Notes under the pieces: generated by a model
Database searches by the model: none
What the model was told of the DNA's origin: nothing
The model's input: only the letters and a program-made list of their open reading frames with translations
Shown here: positions 53,389-63,910 of the stretch, one piece after another
Position numbering within the stretch: position 1 is the stretch's first letter
Layout: each line of letters opens with the position of its first letter
Assembly (NCBI RefSeq): GCF_018333235.1
Contig: NZ_BORP01000005.1
Span: forward strand, 1 to 64,000
DNA from: Ornithinibacillus bavariensis
GTDB lineage: Bacteria; Bacillota; Bacilli; Bacillales; Amphibacillaceae
Length of the DNA: 64,000 bases
Direction: 5' to 3'
Made by a program: the position numbers and the translations under genes

Positions 53389-54837
53389 ATGATTTCCACA
53401 TTAACAAAAAGTATTTATATTAATGGGGTTTGGCGTGAGGTAGATGAGGAAAAAACACAAACTGTGTATAATCCTGCTACATTAGAACCAATATCAGCGG
53501 TTGCTTATGGAGGGCAGGAGGAAACAAGAGAAGCAATTGAAGCTGCTGCTAATGCCTTTCCACAATGGAGCGAAATGACCGGAAGACAGCGTTCTCGCAT
53601 TCTATATAAAGCTGCTGAGCTGATGCGTAAAGATGCAAAACGACTAGGAGAAATCCTTACTTCTGAGCAGGGTAAACCTCTTAATGAAGCTATTGGTGAG
53701 GTAAAAGGTGCGGCTGGCTTTTTACTTTGGTATGCAGAGGAGGCTTCTCGTGGATATGGTGAATGGATCCCTTCTTCCGTTAAATCAAAACGCATGTTAG
53801 TTATACCAAAACCCATTGGTGTTGTAGGCGCCATTACACCATGGAACTTTCCCTCATCGATGATTACTCGTAAATTAGGTCCCGCTCTAGCAGCAGGGTG
53901 TACGGCTGTATTAAAGCCTTCACCTGAAACACCGTTATCCGCAATTGAAATTGTTAAAATATTTGAAGAAGCCGGCATGCCTCCTGGAGTCGTGAATCTT
54001 GTAACAGGGGATGCACAGGAAATTGGAAAAGAAATGCTAACGAATAAAGAAGTGAAACTTATTACATTTACTGGTTCGACTGCTGTCGGAAAATACTTAA
54101 TGCGTGAAGCCGCTGACCAGGTAAAAAAAGTATCGCTGGAGCTTGGTGGTCACGCACCAATCATTGCCTTTGAAGATGCCGATCTGGAAAAAGCAACTTC
54201 CCTATCTTTAGCAAGTAAATTTCGTAACAATGGGCAAACCTGTATTTGTGCTAACCGCCTTTATGTACATGAATCCATTGCTGATAAATTTACGGCTCTA
54301 TTAAAAGAAAAGCTGGAAAAAATGAAGGTTGGTAATGGTATGGATGAAGGGGTTGAACTAGGCCCGCTAATTAGTGAACAGGCACGTGAAAAGGTTGAGG
54401 CCCATCTTCTCGATGCACTTGAAAAAGGGGCCGAAATTGTGTCTGGTGGAAACAAATGGGAAGGTGAATTAAAAGGTTACTTCTGCCCTCCTACCATTGT
54501 TAAAAACGCAACAGATGATATGATTGTAATGAATCAAGAAACATTCGGACCGTTATTCCCAATCCAAACATTTACCGATGAAGACGAAGTAATTCAAAAA
54601 GCAAACAATACAGATTATGGTTTAGCTGCTTATATTTTTACGGAGAACACTGCCCGCACATTACGAGTTGCGGAAAAACTAGACTATGGTATGGTTGGTG
54701 TAAATGATGTCTTCCCTTCCGTTCCAGAGGCACCATTTGGTGGAATTAAACAGTCTGGTAGTGGTGGTAAAGAAGGTGGTCATCACGGAATGGATGAATT
54801 TTTGGAGAGAAAATTGGTATCGATTGCAATTGACTAA
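53389..54837 (+). CDS. gabD: NAD(P)-dependent succinate/glutarate-semialdehyde dehydrogenase
   Basis: 482 residues of the aldehyde dehydrogenase superfamily. PWNFPSSMITRKLGPALAAGCTAVLKPSPETPLSA, the catalytic Glu in LELGGHAPII and Cys in NNGQTCICANR are GabD-like. It oxidises succinate semialdehyde, or glutarate semialdehyde, to the acid. AGGGAGG eight bases before ATG 53389 sets the start; the longer frame from 53320 lacks a ribosome site. It follows the acyl-CoA dehydrogenase gene by about 100 bases. Confidence 0.9.
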   Translation: MISTLTKSIYINGVWREVDEEKTQTVYNPATLEPISAVAYGGQEETREAIEAAANAFPQWSEMTGRQRSRILYKAAELMRKDAKRLGEILTSEQGKPLNEAIGEVKGAAGFLLWYAEEASRGYGEWIPSSVKSKRMLVIPKPIGVVGAITPWNFPSSMITRKLGPALAAGCTAVLKPSPETPLSAIEIVKIFEEAGMPPGVVNLVTGDAQEIGKEMLTNKEVKLITFTGSTAVGKYLMREAADQVKKVSLELGGHAPIIAFEDADLEKATSLSLASKFRNNGQTCICANRLYVHESIADKFTALLKEKLEKMKVGNGMDEGVELGPLISEQAREKVEAHLLDALEKGAEIVSGGNKWEGELKGYFCPPTIVKNATDDMIVMNQETFGPLFPIQTFTDEDEVIQKANNTDYGLAAYIFTENTARTLRVAEKLDYGMVGVNDVFPSVPEAPFGGIKQSGSGGKEGGHHGMDEFLERKLVSIAID

Positions 54838-54843
54838 GCATAG

Positions 54844-54882
54844 AAAAAATCGGTATTAGCTTTTTGCTAGTACCGATTTTTT
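54844..54882. terminator. Strong bidirectional terminator after gabD
   Basis: AAAAAATCGGTATTAGC (54844-54860) pairs with GCTAGTACCGATTTTTT (54866-54882), one mismatch. Confidence 0.92.
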
Positions 54883-54885
54883 CTC

Positions 54886-55923
54886 TTAATTAGGGCAATT
54901 CCATCCATACTCTTCTTCAAAGCTACAGACAAGCCCTCCATTAGTGCTTCCATCTGGTTTTACATGGTAGTAATGAATTTCTTCTCCTTTCTTATCAAGA
55001 TATAACAAGGTGTAGCTTTCTACTTTTTTATTTTCATTCCATTCTACGAATAATTGGGCTTGAATGATGCCATTTTCCATGCCATGAATATCTGCACCAT
55101 TCTGGAATCCTTGGTCATCATAGGCATACCCTCCAATTGTTCCAAAATCATATCGCCAAAACTTCGTTCCATCATTAGTGGATTTCCCAGTAATAAATTC
55201 GCTACCGAACAAGGTTTTCACTTCATTTTCTGATAGTAAAATATTTAGTTTTTTCTTAAATTCTTCCATATGCTTTATTTGATCATTACCTTCCTTAAAC
55301 GTTGGGTTTACTAAATAAGAGTTCATGATAGAATCACCCCTTATTTGTAGGCTATAGCCCCTTTGTTCTGTAACGTTTAATAATACCCTTGAAGTAGAAT
55401 ATGTTGTTGTACCTCCGTTGGACAATTCTAATTCAACTTCATATAGCCCTTCTCCAAGTTCAGAATCATAAAAATTAAAATTGAATGTATCACCTCGTTT
55501 TATTTCAGAACTATCAGCATTTGCCGCACCTTGTAACCGCACCATTCTCCCGTCCTGATAGATTTTTAAATATATGTGACTTATATTAAAATTAGTTTGA
55601 TTCTCGATACGAATCGTAATTTCATCCTCTTCTTCATTTGCAATGGGAGCATCACCAGATACTTCAGGTGCCGGTTCTGTTTGATTGTTTCCTGCCAGGT
55701 TGAGGTTGCTATAATTCAATAGTGGTAAAGCGATGATAATGATTAATCCTAAAACAACAGCAGTTGCGACATAATGCTTCCATTGAAAGGCTGTTTTTTT
55801 GGGGAATGATTCTTCCATTTTTCGATTGATTTTAGTGAGAATTTCCTGTTGCTCATGGTTAGAGAGCTTTATTCTATTGTTCAATCCTTTTAACCCTTGA
55901 TTCATTTCATCATATGGTCTCAT
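54886..55923 (-). CDS. Putative anti-sigma factor (membrane protein)
   Basis: 345 residues. A cytosolic N-terminus of about 48 residues (LSNHEQQEILTKINRKMEESF) is followed by one membrane helix (about 50-69) and a large extracytoplasmic part. The outer part has an Ig-like stretch (IRIENQTNFNISHIYLKIYQDG) and a C-terminal domain. The gene overlaps the ECF sigma gene by 14 bases, the usual layout for sigma and its anti-sigma. No zinc-binding anti-sigma motif is visible. The sensed signal is unknown. Confidence 0.75.
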   Translation of the reverse strand: MRPYDEMNQGLKGLNNRIKLSNHEQQEILTKINRKMEESFPKKTAFQWKHYVATAVVLGLIIIIALPLLNYSNLNLAGNNQTEPAPEVSGDAPIANEEEDEITIRIENQTNFNISHIYLKIYQDGRMVRLQGAANADSSEIKRGDTFNFNFYDSELGEGLYEVELELSNGGTTTYSTSRVLLNVTEQRGYSLQIRGDSIMNSYLVNPTFKEGNDQIKHMEEFKKKLNILLSENEVKTLFGSEFITGKSTNDGTKFWRYDFGTIGGYAYDDQGFQNGADIHGMENGIIQAQLFVEWNENKKVESYTLLYLDKKGEEIHYYHVKPDGSTNGGLVCSFEEEYGWNCPN

Positions 55924-56434
55924 GACTAAAATTCTCCTTTCCCAGTTCTTTTCGCAGTGCTTTAATCGCTCGAAATAAAGTAACCTTTACCTTATTTTCC
56001 GTCCAGCCTAGAATTTCCGCTGTTTCACTTATCGAAAATTCCTTAATCTTTCTAAGTACGATAACATCCCGATAGGATAATTTCAGTTTACTAAGTGATA
56101 AGTATAGTTCTTTTTCCGTCTCATTTAAAATGGCCATTTCCTCTGGACTTGGTTCATTTGCATTCAATAAGGAAAATGAATCCAATAAAGATGCAATTGG
56201 CTTCTTCTTCCTCATATCATCAATAGTCACATTTCTAGCAATTCGAAAAAGCCAGCCTCTGACATTGTCGCCCTTGAACGAATTAATATTACTGTATGCA
56301 CGAAGAAAGGTATCCTGTAAGATATCCTTTGCTAGCTCATGGTCACTGACTAAAAAATATATATAATTATAAATATCATTACTATAAGCTAGGTACCAAT
56401 CGCTTATACGCTGTTTCCCGACATGTTGGTCCAT
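55910..56434 (-). CDS. ECF-type RNA polymerase sigma factor (SigX/SigW-like)
   Basis: 174 residues. Region 2 is ELAKDILQDTFLRAYSNINSFKGDNVRGWLFRIARNVTIDDMRKKK, region 4 is LKLSYRDVIVLRKIKEFSISETAEILGWTENKVKVTLFRAIKALRKEL. There is no region 1 or 3. It should direct transcription of an envelope stress regulon. An ECF-type promoter lies directly upstream, so it probably activates itself. Confidence 0.9.
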   Translation of the reverse strand: MDQHVGKQRISDWYLAYSNDIYNYIYFLVSDHELAKDILQDTFLRAYSNINSFKGDNVRGWLFRIARNVTIDDMRKKKPIASLLDSFSLLNANEPSPEEMAILNETEKELYLSLSKLKLSYRDVIVLRKIKEFSISETAEILGWTENKVKVTLFRAIKALRKELGKENFSHETI

Positions 56435-56476
56435 AACCTCATTTCCTCTCCATTAATTTAGTGCCTTTACTTAATC

Positions 56477-56502
56477 AACGAATCTATGTTTAAAAAGTTA
56501 CA
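56477..56502 (-). promoter_or_regulatory. ECF sigma autoregulatory promoter
   Basis: Minus-strand -35 TGTAAC (56497-56502) and -10 CGTT (56477-56480) are 16 bases apart, matching the AAC / CGT pattern of SigX- and SigW-type promoters. It lies 43 bases before the sigma gene. Confidence 0.65.
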
Positions 56503-56509
56503 TATAAAA

Positions 56510-56537
56510 AAATAAACGCCGATTATAGCGTTTATTT
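56510..56537 (-). terminator. Terminator of the ZIP transporter gene
   Basis: AAATAAACGC (56510-56519) pairs with GCGTTTATTT (56528-56537). The minus strand continues TTTTTTA. Confidence 0.82.
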
Positions 56538-56557
56538 CTTCTATTTTTATATCCTGA

Positions 56558-57373
56558 CTAACCAAATGCCACATCCAAAATCATCATTAAAACAAAGCCA
56601 ATCATTAAACTCATCGAAGCCAGGTCCTTATTTCCTTTTTCCTGAGAGCTCGGAATAACTTCTTCAGCGACAACAAATATCATCGCGCCAGCAGCAAAGC
56701 TTAAAGCATAAGGTAATAACGGCTCAATGAAGGCTACTGCAAATGCACCGATTACTGCGGCTATTGGTTCTACCATTCCCGAAAATTGTCCATAAAGGAA
56801 GCTCTTTCCTCGGGACATTCCCTCACCGCGTAATGGCATAGATACAGCGACACCCTCTGGGAAGTTCTGTATACCAATTCCAATGGCCAATGTTATTGCG
56901 CCTGCCAATGATGCCTCGGTTCCACCATTTGCTAAAGCCCCAAATGCTATACCTACCGCTAGACCCTCTGGAATATTATGCAATGTGATAGCCAATACCA
57001 AAAGCGTACTCCTTTTTCTTTCGAAATGACGACGTCCTTCTGCCTTTCCAATTGGTGTATTTGGATGAAGATGAGGAAGAATTTTATCGATTCCCCATAA
57101 AAATACACCACCTAATAAAAATCCAAAAGCAGCTGGAAACCATGCCGCAATTGCATTATCCTTTGACATTTCGATGGAAGGAGCAAGCAATGACCAGTAG
57201 CTTGCTGCTATCATAACCCCACCAGCAAAGCCAAGCATACTGTCTAGGAGACGTTGATTTAAATTCTTTGTGGCAAATACTACTGCAGCTCCAAGTGCTG
57301 TCATCCCCCAAGTAAAAAGTGTTGCAAATAATGCTTGCGTAATTGGGCTAAACTGTTCAAAAAACTCTACCAT
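56558..57373 (-). CDS. ZIP family metal transporter (GufA/ZupT-like)
   Basis: 271 residues with eight membrane helices. The metal-site helices are [14 protein letters not shown] (about 133-146) and the second [13 protein letters not shown] His-rich loop ([12 protein letters not shown]) lies between helices 3 and 4. It imports zinc or related divalent metals. Confidence 0.9.
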   Translation of the reverse strand: MVEFFEQFSPITQALFATLFTWGMTALGAAVVFATKNLNQRLLDSMLGFAGGVMIAASYWSLLAPSIEMSKDNAIAAWFPAAFGFLLGGVFLWGIDKILPHLHPNTPIGKAEGRRHFERKRSTLLVLAITLHNIPEGLAVGIAFGALANGGTEASLAGAITLAIGIGIQNFPEGVAVSMPLRGEGMSRGKSFLYGQFSGMVEPIAAVIGAFAVAFIEPLLPYALSFAAGAMIFVVAEEVIPSSQEKGNKDLASMSLMIGFVLMMILDVAFG

Positions 57374-57550
57374 ATGAAAAGAACTCCTTAGTAAGTAACC
57401 TGTATTATGATTAAAATGTTTCCTTCAGTAAACATTTTAATCCCAGACCATAAACTAGTCAATTATAATAAATTAGAATATCATTACTAGTTTCATGCAA
57501 AAATACAATTTCATGCCCACAAGTTACCTAAAAGTTCCTTAGATTTTATT

Positions 57551-58390
57551 TCATATTGAAAGTGTTCCCCTTACAAATTCAGCAAATTTTTCTTCTTCTT
57601 CTGAAAAAGGATTGTGATTACTTTCTTCAAATATAGTTAGTGAGGAATTTGGGATTGATTCGGCAATTTCAATTCCGAATTTCATTGGGCATTGTGCGTC
57701 ATATTTACCCGTATAAATAAAGCTTGGAATTTGGATCTGTTTAATTTCTTCACGAATATCAAAAGTAGGGTATTCTACTTTTCTGAAGTAGTCTAGCCTC
57801 GGGCCAACAGTCCTGCCACTATTTGGTTTCTTGTATGCCGCTAACATTTTCTCCTCAGAATAAAAGGACATCAAATCCCATTCATAGCCTAATTTTCTAC
57901 GAACCTCAAGAGGAGTATTGGGGTTATTAAGTTTATCCATTATTTCTACGATACGCTTAAAATTAGGATTTTTACTACAATAAATCGAGTCTGGATCTTG
58001 TCCGTATTTATAGCTTGCAGCCGCCCCTCCAGCAACTATTTTCGTCAATCTGGAAGGACGATTAATCGCATACTTTAAAGCGAGCATACCACCTGCAGAA
58101 TGTCCCGCGAAGCCCCATTTAGAAATACTAAGGGCTTCTCTAATCGCTTCTAGGTCTAGCACAGCAGCATCCATACTGTATTCACTTTCATCACTTGCTT
58201 CTGAAGAGTTACCAGCACCCTTCAGGTTAATTAAATACACTTTATAATACTTGGTGAAGGGATTGGCAAAGGTATTCCCACGCTCATTGAAGGCACTATA
58301 ATGATGTGTAACAGCAAGTGGCTCTCCTTCCCCTTTTTCAAATAACTCAAAAGTCCCTCTATCTGTCTCTATTAATCTTTTCTCCCACAT
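57551..58390 (-). CDS. Alpha/beta hydrolase (proline iminopeptidase-like)
   Basis: 279 residues. The nucleophile Ser is in GHSAGGML, the acid Asp in YTGKYDAQCP and the His in ESNHNPFSEEE. LINLKGAGNSSEAS is the oxyanion region seen in peptidase S33 relatives. The substrate is unknown. The Nudix gene ends three bases before this gene starts, so they share a transcript. Confidence 0.85.
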   Translation of the reverse strand: MWEKRLIETDRGTFELFEKGEGEPLAVTHHYSAFNERGNTFANPFTKYYKVYLINLKGAGNSSEASDESEYSMDAAVLDLEAIREALSISKWGFAGHSAGGMLALKYAINRPSRLTKIVAGGAAASYKYGQDPDSIYCSKNPNFKRIVEIMDKLNNPNTPLEVRRKLGYEWDLMSFYSEEKMLAAYKKPNSGRTVGPRLDYFRKVEYPTFDIREEIKQIQIPSFIYTGKYDAQCPMKFGIEIAESIPNSSLTIFEESNHNPFSEEEEKFAEFVRGTLSI

Positions 58391-58393
58391 TTG

Positions 58394-58855
58394 TTACTCC
58401 CCCTTTAATAGTTCTTGTATGTAATCATTAATAATTGGTATATCTGGTGGACTTATGTTTTTAGGAAGGTCGTCAAAACGAAAAAACCGTAAATTGTCCA
58501 CTTCATTTTCATCCTTAACAAGCTCGCCTTTATAATCAATACACAAATATGCAGGTACAACATTGTATACCTCATCACCATGGGGGTATTTATAGTAGAA
58601 CGCTTCCCCTGAGTATATGTTAATGAGTTCTAGGTCCTTTGCTGTTAATCCCGTTTCTTCTCTTAACTCTCTTCTTGCCACTTCTTCCAGTGATTCACCC
58701 AGCTCCATGGAACCTCCAGCTAATCCCCAGCAATGATTGTCCTTTCGCAGTTGAAGTAATATTCTATTTCGATTGTCAATTAGCAACACACAAGCACCTA
58801 CCATGATAAATGGGCGTGAACCTACGATCTTTCTTAAATCCTTTATGTATCCCAT
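58394..58855 (-). CDS. Nudix hydrolase
   Basis: 153 residues. The Nudix box reads GGSMELGESLEEVARRELREETGL in two overlapping parts (GGSMELGES and RRELREETGL) near residues 46-69. It hydrolyses nucleoside diphosphate derivatives; the substrate is not known. First gene of a two-gene operon with the alpha/beta hydrolase. Confidence 0.88.
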   Translation of the reverse strand: MGYIKDLRKIVGSRPFIMVGACVLLIDNRNRILLQLRKDNHCWGLAGGSMELGESLEEVARRELREETGLTAKDLELINIYSGEAFYYKYPHGDEVYNVVPAYLCIDYKGELVKDENEVDNLRFFRFDDLPKNISPPDIPIINDYIQELLKGE

Positions 58856-59009
58856 TTAGATTCCCCTTTTAAGTTCACAGTAATTGGAAGTTGCAATTGA
58901 TAGATTGTAATATGGTTAACAACTTCTTCAATTTGAATGATTATTTTTTCGTAACTTTTCTATCTTACTCCAATTTATCTCTTATTTTGTTTAGTCTTTC
59001 ACCTGATTT

Positions 59010-59108
59010 TTACAATGATATTACATCTTTATATTTTGAGTAATATTCCTTTCGTCGATGTAAAGAAGGCATCATTGGAAATGAATTAATGGAATCATTT
59101 ATTTTCAT
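59010..59108 (-). CDS. Possible 32-residue small protein
   Basis: ATG at 59108 has AAGGTGG eight bases upstream, a good ribosome site, and a TATAAT-like -10 about 40 bases before it. The product (MKINDSINSFPMMPSLHRRK and on to KDVISL) is basic and not recognised. Its reading depends on the ribosome site alone, so it may not be a gene. Confidence 0.35.
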   Translation of the reverse strand: MKINDSINSFPMMPSLHRRKEYYSKYKDVISL

Positions 59109-59178
59109 GACTGTTACCACCTTTTAGATTATCTATCAATTATTATAACAAAAATTCCAAAATCTCTATAAAATAAAA

Positions 59179-59204
59179 ACGCATAGTAGCAATTACTATG
59201 CGTC
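59179..59204 (-). terminator. Terminator of glpD
   Basis: ACGCATAGTA (59179-59188) pairs perfectly with TACTATGCGT. The minus strand continues TTTTATTTTATA. Confidence 0.85.
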
Positions 59205-59228
59205 GTGTATCTCAATATTTTGCTTTGA

Positions 59229-60896
59229 CTATTTCGAATCAACTGGATGTATTGCCTCAAACAATAGCTGGTCTAGTTCCTTGGTGTATTCTGAAACTTG
59301 TTCATTCGACCAGTTGAATACTTTTGCCAAATAAGAAATTACTTGATCCTTATGTTCTTTTACCCAATTTATATTAAAAAACAATGCTCCAGTACGTCTG
59401 ATGAAGAAGTCGACTGGTTTATATACTAATTCATACTCAATTCCGTAACGAAGCATAGCAACTACTACTGGGCTCATATTTTCAGATTGGACATTTTCTT
59501 TTTCACGCTGGTATATGTCAAAAATGATATCAACGTTTGAACCATATCTTTTAACTAGACCTTTAGCAAGGTTTTCATCGATTCCAAGCTGTATACCTTT
59601 AGATACCTTTTGATTTACGAACCTTTCAAAACCTGTAGAACCGCCTACATCACCTCCAGAAATACGTAATTCCTTCGTTTGTGTTCCTGGAAATGCTCTT
59701 CCTTCTTCTTGCTGAAGTTGTTTTCCAACTAAATCAACAATACTCTCGGCCATTTTTCGATATCCCGTTAACTTTCCACCAGCAATAGAAATAAAACCTG
59801 AATCAGATATAAAAATCTCATCTCTTCTAGATATTTCTGAAGGGTTCTTCCCTTCTTCGTGAATTAATGGTCGTAAACCAGCCCAACTTGATTCTACATC
59901 TTCTGACTTAATTTTAACGTTAGGAAACATATAGTCAATTGCCTTTAAGACGTAATCTCTATCCTCTACAGTCATTGTTGGGTGTGCAATCTCTCCTTTA
60001 TAGACAGTATCGGTAGTACCTACATAGGTTTTTCCCTCTCGTGGAATAGCAAATACCATTCGTCCATCAGGAGTATCAAAATATATCGCTTGTCTTAATG
60101 GGAACCTTTTCCCATCAAATACAAGATGAATCCCTTTTGTAAGCTGTAGTGTCTTACCTTTTTTTGAATGATCGATTTCCCGTAACGTATCCACCCACGG
60201 TCCAGCAGCATTAACAATCTTCTTCGCGTAAATCTTTTGAGTGGAACCATCTATTTGATCTTCTACTTCCACACCTGTTACCTTTTTATTCTCATAAATT
60301 AAATTAGTAACTTTCATATAGTTTATTGCATGTGCACCTTTTTCAACTGCCTTTTTCATGACCTCGATAGTTAAACGTGCATCATCTGTTTTATACTCGA
60401 CATAATATCCTGCACCTTTAAGATTTTTAAAATTCAACAGCGGTTCTCGTCTCATCGCTTCGTCTGGTGTAAGCATCTTTCTTCTTTCGCTCTTCTTAAC
60501 ACCTGCAAGAAAATCGTACACTCGTAAACCTATATTTGTGGTAAACGGACCAAATGTACCTCCTTTATAGAATGGAAGCATCATCCATTCTGGAGTAGTC
60601 ACATGTGGGCCGTTTTCATAAACAATTGCTCGTTCCTTACCAGTCTCTGAAACGACACCAATTTCAAATTGTTTTAAATACCGAAGACCTCCATGAACAA
60701 GCTTAGTCGACCTACTAGAAGTACCTGCAGCAAAATCTTGCATCTCTACTAACGCTACCTTCATACCTCTTGTTACAGCATCCAGTGCAATACCAGCACC
60801 AGTAATTCCTCCACCAATGATAAGTAAATCAAGGGATTCATTACTAATTTTAGTCTTTAAATCATCTCGTTCTAAGCTTGAAAACATATTATTCAC
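59229..60896 (-). CDS. glpD: Aerobic glycerol-3-phosphate dehydrogenase
   Basis: 555 residues. The FAD motif [21 protein letters not shown] is at the N-terminus. [29 protein letters not shown] and [15 protein letters not shown] follow, all typical of GlpD. It oxidises glycerol-3-phosphate to dihydroxyacetone phosphate and passes electrons to menaquinone. A terminator in its own leader suggests GlpP-type antitermination. Confidence 0.95.
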   Translation of the reverse strand: MNNMFSSLERDDLKTKISNESLDLLIIGGGITGAGIALDAVTRGMKVALVEMQDFAAGTSSRSTKLVHGGLRYLKQFEIGVVSETGKERAIVYENGPHVTTPEWMMLPFYKGGTFGPFTTNIGLRVYDFLAGVKKSERRKMLTPDEAMRREPLLNFKNLKGAGYYVEYKTDDARLTIEVMKKAVEKGAHAINYMKVTNLIYENKKVTGVEVEDQIDGSTQKIYAKKIVNAAGPWVDTLREIDHSKKGKTLQLTKGIHLVFDGKRFPLRQAIYFDTPDGRMVFAIPREGKTYVGTTDTVYKGEIAHPTMTVEDRDYVLKAIDYMFPNVKIKSEDVESSWAGLRPLIHEEGKNPSEISRRDEIFISDSGFISIAGGKLTGYRKMAESIVDLVGKQLQQEEGRAFPGTQTKELRISGGDVGGSTGFERFVNQKVSKGIQLGIDENLAKGLVKRYGSNVDIIFDIYQREKENVQSENMSPVVVAMLRYGIEYELVYKPVDFFIRRTGALFFNINWVKEHKDQVISYLAKVFNWSNEQVSEYTKELDQLLFEAIHPVDSK

Positions 60897-60957
60897 TCCT
60901 TTTTAATAACCAATTGGTTCACTATTGGATAGGTAAATAATTCGTCGAAAATAAATA

Positions 60958-61002
60958 GAGAGACCACAAATTACCCTATACTATAGAGCTCTGTGGTCTC
61001 TC
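60958..61002 (-). promoter_or_regulatory. Leader terminator of glpD (GlpP-type attenuator)
   Basis: GAGAGACCACA (60958-60968) pairs perfectly with TGTGGTCTCTC (60992-61002), with a T-rich run after it on the minus strand. It lies 60 bases before the glpD start, so most transcripts would stop unless antiterminated. In B. subtilis GlpP with glycerol-3-phosphate reads through such a site. Confidence 0.7.
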
Positions 61003-61163
61003 AAGGAAATCCGTCCAAGCTTAACATGCCTTTAATGAAACGTTTAACCACTACTTTATGATTGACATTTTTGTGATATCTTATGCGGTAGGATACTCCC
61101 TATGGTGTGGTGGGAGAATTTGATATCATCTCAACATCTAAGCATTAATCGTAATGACATCCG

Positions 61164-62675
<1,512 letters not shown>

Positions 62676-62696
62676 TCACCATTTCTAAAAACTCTT

Positions 62697-63500
62697 TCAT
62701 TGATTATGTGCTTTTTTAATTTCTATTGATGCAGCTGCTACTAAAATAATAGCAACAACAGCACTAAACATCCAAAATCCTGCAGAATATACGCCGTCAA
62801 ATATTGCTTTATAGAAGAACCCTCCATAAATACCACCCAATATTGGGCCAATTACTGGAATCCAAGCATATCCCCAATTCGAGCTTCCCTTTCCAGGGAT
62901 AGGAAGTAAAGCGTGTGCAATTCTTGGCCCTAAATCACGAGCTGGATTAATCGCATATCCAGTAGGACCACCTAAGGACATACCAATTGCTACAATTAAT
63001 AGACCTACAATAACAGGGTTTAACCCTTCAGTAAACTCATTGATTCCGATAAATAACAATCCAAAGACTAGGACAAACGTACCAATCATTTCAGTTACAA
63101 GATTTGATAGTGGACTACTTACTGCTGGATCTGTAGAGAACACAGCTAGTTTAAGCCCTGGATCTTTCGTTTCTTTCCAATGTGGTAAAAATGCAAAATA
63201 GACTACTGCGGCTCCAATGAATGCTCCTATCATTTGACCAGAAATAAACATTGGTACTTTAGACCATGGAAAATCTCCAATCGATGCAAAAGCTAATGTT
63301 ACAGCAGGGTTTAGATGAGCACCAGAAATACTACCAGCGGCATATACCCCCATTGTTACAGCTAGACCCCAGCCTAATGTGACTAGTACCCAACCGCCAC
63401 CTTCGCCTTTTGACTTATTTAAAATATTAGTAGCAACCACTCCACCACCGAAAATGATAAGGATCATGGTACCAATAAGTTCTGCTACAAATTCTGACAT
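62697..63500 (-). CDS. glpF: Glycerol uptake facilitator (aquaglyceroporin)
   Basis: 267 residues, six membrane helices. The two aquaporin loops carry HLNPAVT and YAINPARDLGPR. The Asp after the second NPAR is the mark of glycerol-conducting members. It lets glycerol diffuse in before GlpK traps it. First gene of the glpFK operon. Confidence 0.94.
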   Translation of the reverse strand: MSEFVAELIGTMILIIFGGGVVATNILNKSKGEGGGWVLVTLGWGLAVTMGVYAAGSISGAHLNPAVTLAFASIGDFPWSKVPMFISGQMIGAFIGAAVVYFAFLPHWKETKDPGLKLAVFSTDPAVSSPLSNLVTEMIGTFVLVFGLLFIGINEFTEGLNPVIVGLLIVAIGMSLGGPTGYAINPARDLGPRIAHALLPIPGKGSSNWGYAWIPVIGPILGGIYGGFFYKAIFDGVYSAGFWMFSAVVAIILVAAASIEIKKAHNQ

Positions 63501-63566
63501 GTAAAATCCCCCATTCTATAATTGGAAACGTATTCAACAAGTTGTATACATATTGACAATACAAAA

Positions 63567-63620
63567 AGCCCACACTTAGTTTGTATACTCCATAACAGAA
63601 TATACGAATAAGTGTGGGCT
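63567..63620 (-). promoter_or_regulatory. Leader terminator of glpFK (GlpP-type attenuator)
   Basis: AGCCCACACTTA (63567-63578) pairs with TAAGTGTGGGCT (63609-63620). On the minus strand the stem ends in TTTTTG, 66 bases before glpF. The position between promoter and gene implies control by antitermination, as for glpFK in B. subtilis. No glpP gene is in the window. Confidence 0.78.
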
Positions 63621-63655
63621 CGATGTCTCCGTCACATGAATTAACTTGTACTGTT

Positions 63656-63684
63656 ATTCTACTCCTCCATGAAACCGTTGTCAA
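63656..63684 (-). promoter_or_regulatory. glpFK promoter with overlapping cre site
   Basis: Minus-strand -35 TTGACA (63679-63684) and -10 TAGAAT (63656-63661), spacer 17. TGACAACGGTTTCA (63670-63683) matches the CcpA cre pattern TGNAARCGNWWNCA at 13 of 14 positions and covers the -35 and spacer. It closely resembles the cre known at this place in B. subtilis glpFK. Confidence 0.82.
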
Positions 63685-63700
63685 CGAATTATTTTTTAAT

Positions 63701-63848
63701 AATTTTAGTTTCCAACGTTTTAAATTGGAGGTGCTTACTGCTTTAGCTCCGCTTCCTAAGACATATAGAACATTTTGCTCGGACCTATTAAAGCCAGATA
63801 CCCCCGTTTATTCCCAACTTATGGATAATTTTCCATCAAATGATAAAA
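63701..63848. other. Intergenic region upstream of glpFK
   Basis: About 150 bases with no supported gene, promoter or repeat. A plus-strand frame crossing it also runs through the glp promoter and has no ribosome site. Confidence 0.5.
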
Positions 63849-63886
63849 GAATCCCTTCAAAGTAATCTTTCTCTTTGAAGGGATTC
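63849..63886 (-). terminator. Terminator of the gene at the right edge
   Basis: A perfect 14-bp stem, GAATCCCTTCAAAG (63849-63862) with its complement at 63873-63886. The minus strand continues TTTTATC. Confidence 0.88.
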
Positions 63887-63910
63887 AAATAAATATGCTA
63901 AATCTAAGTC

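Larger units (their letters stand above)
58860..59228. other. Intergenic region between the Nudix gene and glpD
   Basis: About 370 AT-rich bases. It holds one possible small gene (59010-59108) and the glpD terminator (59179-59204). I see nothing else. Confidence 0.6.

Noticed and set aside
61021-61060. cre site upstream of glpD (AACGTTT core)
   Set aside because: The spacing between the half sites is one base short of the cre pattern, so the match is not convincing.
63614-63865. 83-residue plus-strand frame upstream of glpFK
   Set aside because: It overlaps the cre site and promoter of glpFK on the other strand, and lacks a ribosome site and any family resemblance.
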